DNA of 52,608 nt from an uncultured bacterium (GTDB taxonomy: Bacteria; Cyanobacteriota; Vampirovibrionia; Gastranaerophilales; Gastranaerophilaceae). Shown here piece after piece: positions 49,901 to 52,608 of the stretch. The DNA is taken from the NCBI GenBank assembly GCA_947361225.1, contig CANAIK010000006.1, forward strand, positions 1 to 52,608, given 5' to 3'. A program made the position numbers and the translations under genes. Numbering within the stretch: position 1 is the stretch's first letter; every line of letters starts with the position of its first letter. Below the pieces are notes generated by a model. It searched no databases. It saw only the letters and a program-made list of their open reading frames with translations, and was not told where the DNA came from.

Positions 49901-51741
49901 ACTCTAAAATTCTTCCAAAAAACAAAGAAGAATATTGCGCATTGTTGCCAAAATTAGTTAAATCCATAGGGATTTCAACCAATGAATTGTCAAACGACAT
50001 AAAATCCAGTTTTTATAGAACCTTAAGTTCAATTGAAACACCAAACAGCAGATTTAGAACCTTTGACTTCGAAAACCCGAATTTAGAATTGAATTTGACT
50101 TATCCAAGAAACAAATTTGTTTCTGATATAGCTCAAATTCTATCTCCCTTAACAAAAGAAGAAAAAAACATTGTTTGCAACTACTTTGGATTTGAATTAA
50201 TTACAAAACAAGATAAAAACTTTATAAACGGCTATCCTGTTAATCTTAACAACGGGGTTGAACTTGCTCAAATTGACGATCCAAAATTGAAACAAATAAT
50301 TGAAAAAATACGTCCTCTTGTTAAGGATTTTAGCGAAAATAACCAAATAACAATTAAAGGAGAAGTGGAACTATCAAAAGAATTGAATAATATTATAAAA
50401 GCTTTTCCGGAATTTATTACTGAAATCGGGAAAAAACAACACCGCACCCACGATTATACTTTAGATATTCACTCCTTAAAAGTGCTGCAGGGGGTTATTA
50501 ATAATCCTAAATATGAAAACCTTCCCGAGAACGATAAAACTGCACTAAAAATAGCGGCATTGTTGCACGACCTAACAAAACAAGAAAACGCAAAAGATAT
50601 AACACATCCAATAGAAACTGCGTATGATGTTTATTATTTGTTGCAAAAACTAAATTTATCGGAAGATGAAAAGCTTAAAATTTATCAAATTATAAAAAAC
50701 CACAACTGGCTTGAACAATATAATAAAACAAAATTAATAAACAACAAAAGAGTTCCATTGACAGATATTGAACGAACAAAAATAGCTAAAGATATAGCAT
50801 TTGAATTAAGAAAAGACAATTCTTTTAATATGGCAAGTATTCTAACGGAAGCTGATATGAAAGCGGTTAAAAGAGACGGGAAATTCTTCGAAGGATTGCA
50901 AGATATATTAGAACAAGGAGAAAACGAAGTCAGAACTTATGTTAAACAAATAAAAGAAAGTGCAATTCCTCTCCCTCAGACAAAAATTCCCAAAGCGAGT
51001 GAGATAAAAGTTGACGGACAAAAAGTTAAAGACGTTACAACAACATTAACAAACGGAACTAAAGTAACCAATAAAGTGTTGTATCTTGAACCTGATGCGG
51101 ATTTATCAAAATACGGATTTGGTGAGAATTTGAACTCAAATGACCTTAATGTTCTAATTCACGCACTTGATAACGGTGAACAATCGACAATTTTTCAAGC
51201 ATTGGGTCAGGTGGATTCAAATGCATTGTTAAGCACATCTTATGTAACATACAATCAAAATAATTACCACGCTTTTAGAGAACAAGGATTTATTCTAGAT
51301 GTTGATTCAGATGATATTAACGCAGGTTATTGCCACGATTTTGGTTCGGGATTCAAAAAAGATTTAGATTTGTTAAAAAATTCATATCTGTTTAACGGAA
51401 AAGAAAGCAAATACAGAAACTATATTTCGCAAAATTTAAAAGATATTCTAGGGTTGGATAATGAACAATATTCCAGACTTTACTCAAAAATTAAAAACAA
51501 ATCCATAACAGAAATCGATAAAGAACTCCCGGAAGTTGGGGGAGCCCTAAGAGAACTGTTTAAAATAATGGAAGGCGGAAAAAGAAGAAACAACAGAAAA
51601 TATAATGAAATATTAATTACAAGACCAAAAATTCAAGGAGTTTTTACTTATGGTGAACAAAAGGATATTTCAACAATTCCAAGCTTTTTAAGAGAATATG
51701 CAGCGGAAAATGATATTCTAATTGTTCATTTTGGAAACTAA
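46936..51741 (+). CDS. Giant helical-repeat protein with C-terminal HD phosphohydrolase domain
   Basis: I do not recognise the whole protein (1601 residues). Start: ATG 46936, preceded by GGAG six bases upstream; an in-frame TTG at 46924 overlaps that site. An N-terminal basic region has a GKIRGGFKNLLHF stretch. Residues about 206-844 hold at least 15 repeats of 26-50 residues with the pattern L-S-D-x-[DE]-[WFY]-x-x-x-x-x-R-G-L, for example LSNQEWSRIEQRGLI, LSDSDWNILQKRGI and LDDLSFERAKQRGL, likely an alpha solenoid. An HD domain lies at about 1165-1315: HDYTLDIHSLKVL, AALLHDLTK with His1211 and Asp1212, NHNW with His1256, and TEADMKA with Asp1307. Its style is that of GlnD or CCA-enzyme HD domains. 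The last 280 residues are unassigned. There is no signal peptide. It is a single-gene unit with terminators on both sides. Confidence 0.8.
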   Translation: MQYFSNINSPYLQQQKINNKINNQKNASFIPCYNNCQFDKVEFETKKQGLTGKIRGGFKNLLHFKSKSNPQSIKVSKNIVSNLKDSLKSIPQKEEDRIAFITKFMQTNLITGDNIANKNNDCIAKEASKLAQLKDSDLIPALEYSIQVAQVLNKKQPLIFLSGAMDSNFDIYKNIKKRNIIDILEQRKQSLPLEYQEDINTRFVNHLGILTDNEYKKASHLILSVGLKDPQMDLDKLISFAVETDKDTINYMIQHDLFNINNVPYFKNKNDILSAFSQQKTTVEKLNERGLLQPIKERDNKILPFSYALELSFIPDEEWRNVQDRNILGMKDAKGCFMRDCNLKRLADLSNQEWSRIEQRGLIEKCEYCQGNIIELAKLSDSDWNILQKRGISLNKEILYKNDWETLTKISDADWEKGQARGLNPTKEFDKKLLELDDELWNKITSRGLNQKTNTGQYKYNKDSIVLLGELDDLSFERAKQRGLIEEDYGLNNPSFNEEAKNLTQYNDETYKLYFDRGLDELNTSFEVKDKLLNLSDKQFKRIEEDIKPFCDKYSYQLGDNYYGSTPMNGIEKFLDLVYLNDEEYEIAKEFLGFEGLKAQNQLSASEIKAIIKLEADKRERIKQILKLQIDKSLKDEQTNTFISQKRYNLYTLLDLSSINDKQLSRLNSLINLEGRQQDFKDPEILILLSLSDSEFKEASRYFIVPERNQDQFSAIDAIDLSKMTQDEIEKLKPFFGLKANQGKHLDLNQMILVSQLDDKKLQRLYELSNIPKRKKCEQFSFDEILKLLNLSDKEYQRAQKLFFIDQNHKHYNKHKQLSGEEIVKLTEYDDNDIDWLLRIGFLDNNDNINYVKDIIKFKKYCGINSLEQLSKKERCEFLFNIKNHGNLFKYTDAKEYINISSILPKDEREYIKFLNEIKPDLFELAKKHKLRDLDIPTVFEFALFFNETCKDIDSIENLSIKDKRKLLNNLIKANSELFGDEIKELCQNSKILPKNKEEYCALLPKLVKSIGISTNELSNDIKSSFYRTLSSIETPNSRFRTFDFENPNLELNLTYPRNKFVSDIAQILSPLTKEEKNIVCNYFGFELITKQDKNFINGYPVNLNNGVELAQIDDPKLKQIIEKIRPLVKDFSENNQITIKGEVELSKELNNIIKAFPEFITEIGKKQHRTHDYTLDIHSLKVLQGVINNPKYENLPENDKTALKIAALLHDLTKQENAKDITHPIETAYDVYYLLQKLNLSEDEKLKIYQIIKNHNWLEQYNKTKLINNKRVPLTDIERTKIAKDIAFELRKDNSFNMASILTEADMKAVKRDGKFFEGLQDILEQGENEVRTYVKQIKESAIPLPQTKIPKASEIKVDGQKVKDVTTTLTNGTKVTNKVLYLEPDADLSKYGFGENLNSNDLNVLIHALDNGEQSTIFQALGQVDSNALLSTSYVTYNQNNYHAFREQGFILDVDSDDINAGYCHDFGSGFKKDLDLLKNSYLFNGKESKYRNYISQNLKDILGLDNEQYSRLYSKIKNKSITEIDKELPEVGGALRELFKIMEGGKRRNNRKYNEILITRPKIQGVFTYGEQKDISTIPSFLREYAAENDILIVHFGN

Positions 51742-51784
51742 AAAAATTCTTTGGATTAAAAAGTTTATAATACTTAGAAATTAA

Positions 51785-51809
51785 AAAAACCACTCACAGA
51801 GTGGTTTTT
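51785..51809 (+). terminator. Intrinsic terminator after the giant HD protein gene
   Basis: AAAAACCACTC (51785-51795) pairs with GAGTGGTTTTT (51799-51809) around a three-base loop, with the T run inside the stem end. Confidence 0.88.
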
Positions 51810-51863
51810 AAAATATTGACCCCGAAACGAATTCAAATTACTATTTACATTATAAAAAGTCAT

Positions 51864-52151
51864 CTACATCGAATTTATCATATTGTTAATTCTAATTAAC
51901 TTATCTAAATCACAATTACATAATTTATTATTAATTAATTCTCGCACCTTGTCTGAATTTGATTGTGGTTCAGATAAAAGCAATTCAACAGATTGAATAT
52001 TAAAATACGACACAGATTCTATCAATTGTGTTCAATGTTTCTATAGCCTTGTACACTCATACTAATTTTTTTGCACAAATTACTCTTGGGCGAGTTTGTT
52101 TGCAGTTCGTAATCGTTTAATGCCGTTAGTTATTAATTCTTGATAACCCAT
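51864..52151 (-). pseudogene. Decayed XRE-family regulator gene
   Basis: From ATG 52151 the frame reads MGYQELITNGIKRLRTANK and LAQE, a standard XRE helix-turn-helix start, then hits TAA. The next helix continues in a shifted frame as ISMSVQGYRNIEHN. A third piece, TIDRICVVF then NIQSVELLLSEPQSNSDKV through RELINNKLCNCDLDKL, resumes in other frames, and the last frame ends at TAG 51864-51866. A stop, at least two shifts and a small deletion make it a pseudogene. It sits directly downstream of an intact XRE gene on the same strand. The 375 bases between the 51.74 kb stop and 52.15 kb hold only the terminator and this remnant. Confidence 0.8.
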
Positions 52152-52172
52152 AAGTGTAATTTTAAATGAATC

Positions 52173-52502
52173 CTATTTAAGCAATTCTATAATGCTTTTT
52201 AGTTTTAATTTTGTTTCTTTAGACAGATTCACTAATAGGTTTAGTATTTCATAATCAATAGGTTCGAGCTTTTCTAAATTACTATTAAAAAATCCAAATA
52301 AAAAATTCGGTTCTATTTTTCCATTCTCCATCATTGAAAACAATGTGGTAATATCCGGTAAATTTTTAGCATTCTCAATATTCGATAAATTGGACTGTTC
52401 TAAGTCTATAATCCCACAAAATTGTTCTTGGGTATAATTATTATGAGTTCTAAAAGCTTTAATCCTCTGACCCAATTCTGTTTTTATCTTTTGAGTATCC
52501 AT
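52173..52502 (-). CDS. XRE-family helix-turn-helix transcriptional regulator
   Basis: This 109-residue DNA-binding protein has an N-terminal Cro/C1-type domain: LGQRIKAFRTHNNYTQEQFC, then IIDLEQSNLSNIENAKNLPD. A short Ile/Leu-rich helical C-terminus (EPIDYEILNLLVNLSKETKL) probably dimerises. The length is normal for a small single-domain repressor. It is the last complete gene of the window, upstream on the minus strand of the decayed XRE gene. The 106 bases from its start to the right edge hold A/T-rich sequence with TATAAT-like elements on both strands but nothing I can assign firmly. Confidence 0.88.
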   Translation of the reverse strand: MDTQKIKTELGQRIKAFRTHNNYTQEQFCGIIDLEQSNLSNIENAKNLPDITTLFSMMENGKIEPNFLFGFFNSNLEKLEPIDYEILNLLVNLSKETKLKLKSIIELLK

Positions 52503-52608
52503 TATATTATTCTAAATAAATATTAAATTATTCAGTATATCGTATTGCACTATAATTTTTTTTATGTTTATATTGATATGCAAAATAAAAAAGGATAATT
52601 ATTTGAAA

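Noticed and set aside
52591-52608. Start of a plus-strand gene at TTG 52603 behind AAGGAT
   Set aside because: Only two codons are visible, so it cannot be supported.
1-52608. CRISPR arrays, insertion sequences, rRNA genes, prophage structural genes
   Set aside because: No regularly spaced repeats, transposase motifs, rRNA sequence or capsid/tail genes were seen on either strand.

Overview
The window looks like a chromosomal stretch from a low-GC, Gram-negative, non-parasitic bacterium. Lipid A genes (lpxD-lpxC-fabZ-lpxA), a separate heptose-1-phosphate adenylyltransferase, a SurA/PrsA-like lipoprotein, PBP4 and MotAB argue for a diderm with LPS and motility. The strong A+T bias, the style of the XRE regulators, and large lineage-specific repeat proteins with coiled coils and hydrophobic blocks suggest a gut relative of the Melainabacteria (Candidatus Gastranaerophilales). 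That assignment is inference from gene style, not from a marker-gene tree.

Layout. (a) 1-17.7 kb, almost all minus strand: a very compact gene series. In transcription order it holds a zinc-ribbon/cyclase-like/ATPase/TPR protein, a PlsC-like acyltransferase, mfd, a parvulin lipoprotein, heptose adenylyltransferase, lpxD-lpxC-fabZ-lpxA, an M29 aminopeptidase, a polyprenyl synthase, an extended signal peptidase I and smc, which runs off the left edge. (b) 17.8-19.5 kb, plus: pdxJ, rplU-rpmA with a consensus promoter and structured leader, and tRNA-Asp. (c) 19.5-31.4 kb, accessory: a ParDE module with a frame break in the toxin, a nucleotidyltransferase/flavoprotein pair, an M48 protease, a giant repeat membrane protein split by a frameshift, PnuC, two related membrane proteins, a lytic transglycosylase with a structured leader, tRNA-Ser and GNAT enzymes. 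(d) 31.4-36.5 kb, minus: GNAT, DUF1848, DUF2207, LemA and an aconitase-family dehydratase. (e) 36.6-39.5 kb, plus: motA-motB-patatin. (f) 39.5-43.7 kb, minus: a TPR protein, NfnA-like flavoprotein, a short cysteine-rich protein (42099-42278), a second aconitase-family dehydratase, and PBP4. (g) 43.8-52.6 kb: a small membrane-anchored protein, a DJ-1-family protein, a dxs-like gene with an in-frame TAA behind a MerR-type promoter, a 1601-residue repeat/HD protein, a decayed XRE gene and an intact XRE gene.

How the genes fit together. The left arm is a cell-envelope and housekeeping block: lipid A, heptose, phospholipid, isoprenoid carrier, protein export and outer-membrane folding, plus transcription-coupled repair and chromosome condensation. 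The two dehydratases, the NfnA-like subunit and the cysteine-rich protein form an Fe-S and amino-acid related group. The less ordinary content is three large lineage-specific proteins: the zinc-ribbon/cyclase/ATPase/TPR protein, the triplicated membrane protein and the solenoid-HD protein.

Four reading frames are interrupted (parE, the repeat membrane protein, the dxs-like gene and an XRE gene). Two of these are -1 shifts at or near short homopolymers. Real recoding, gene decay and assembly error all remain possible.
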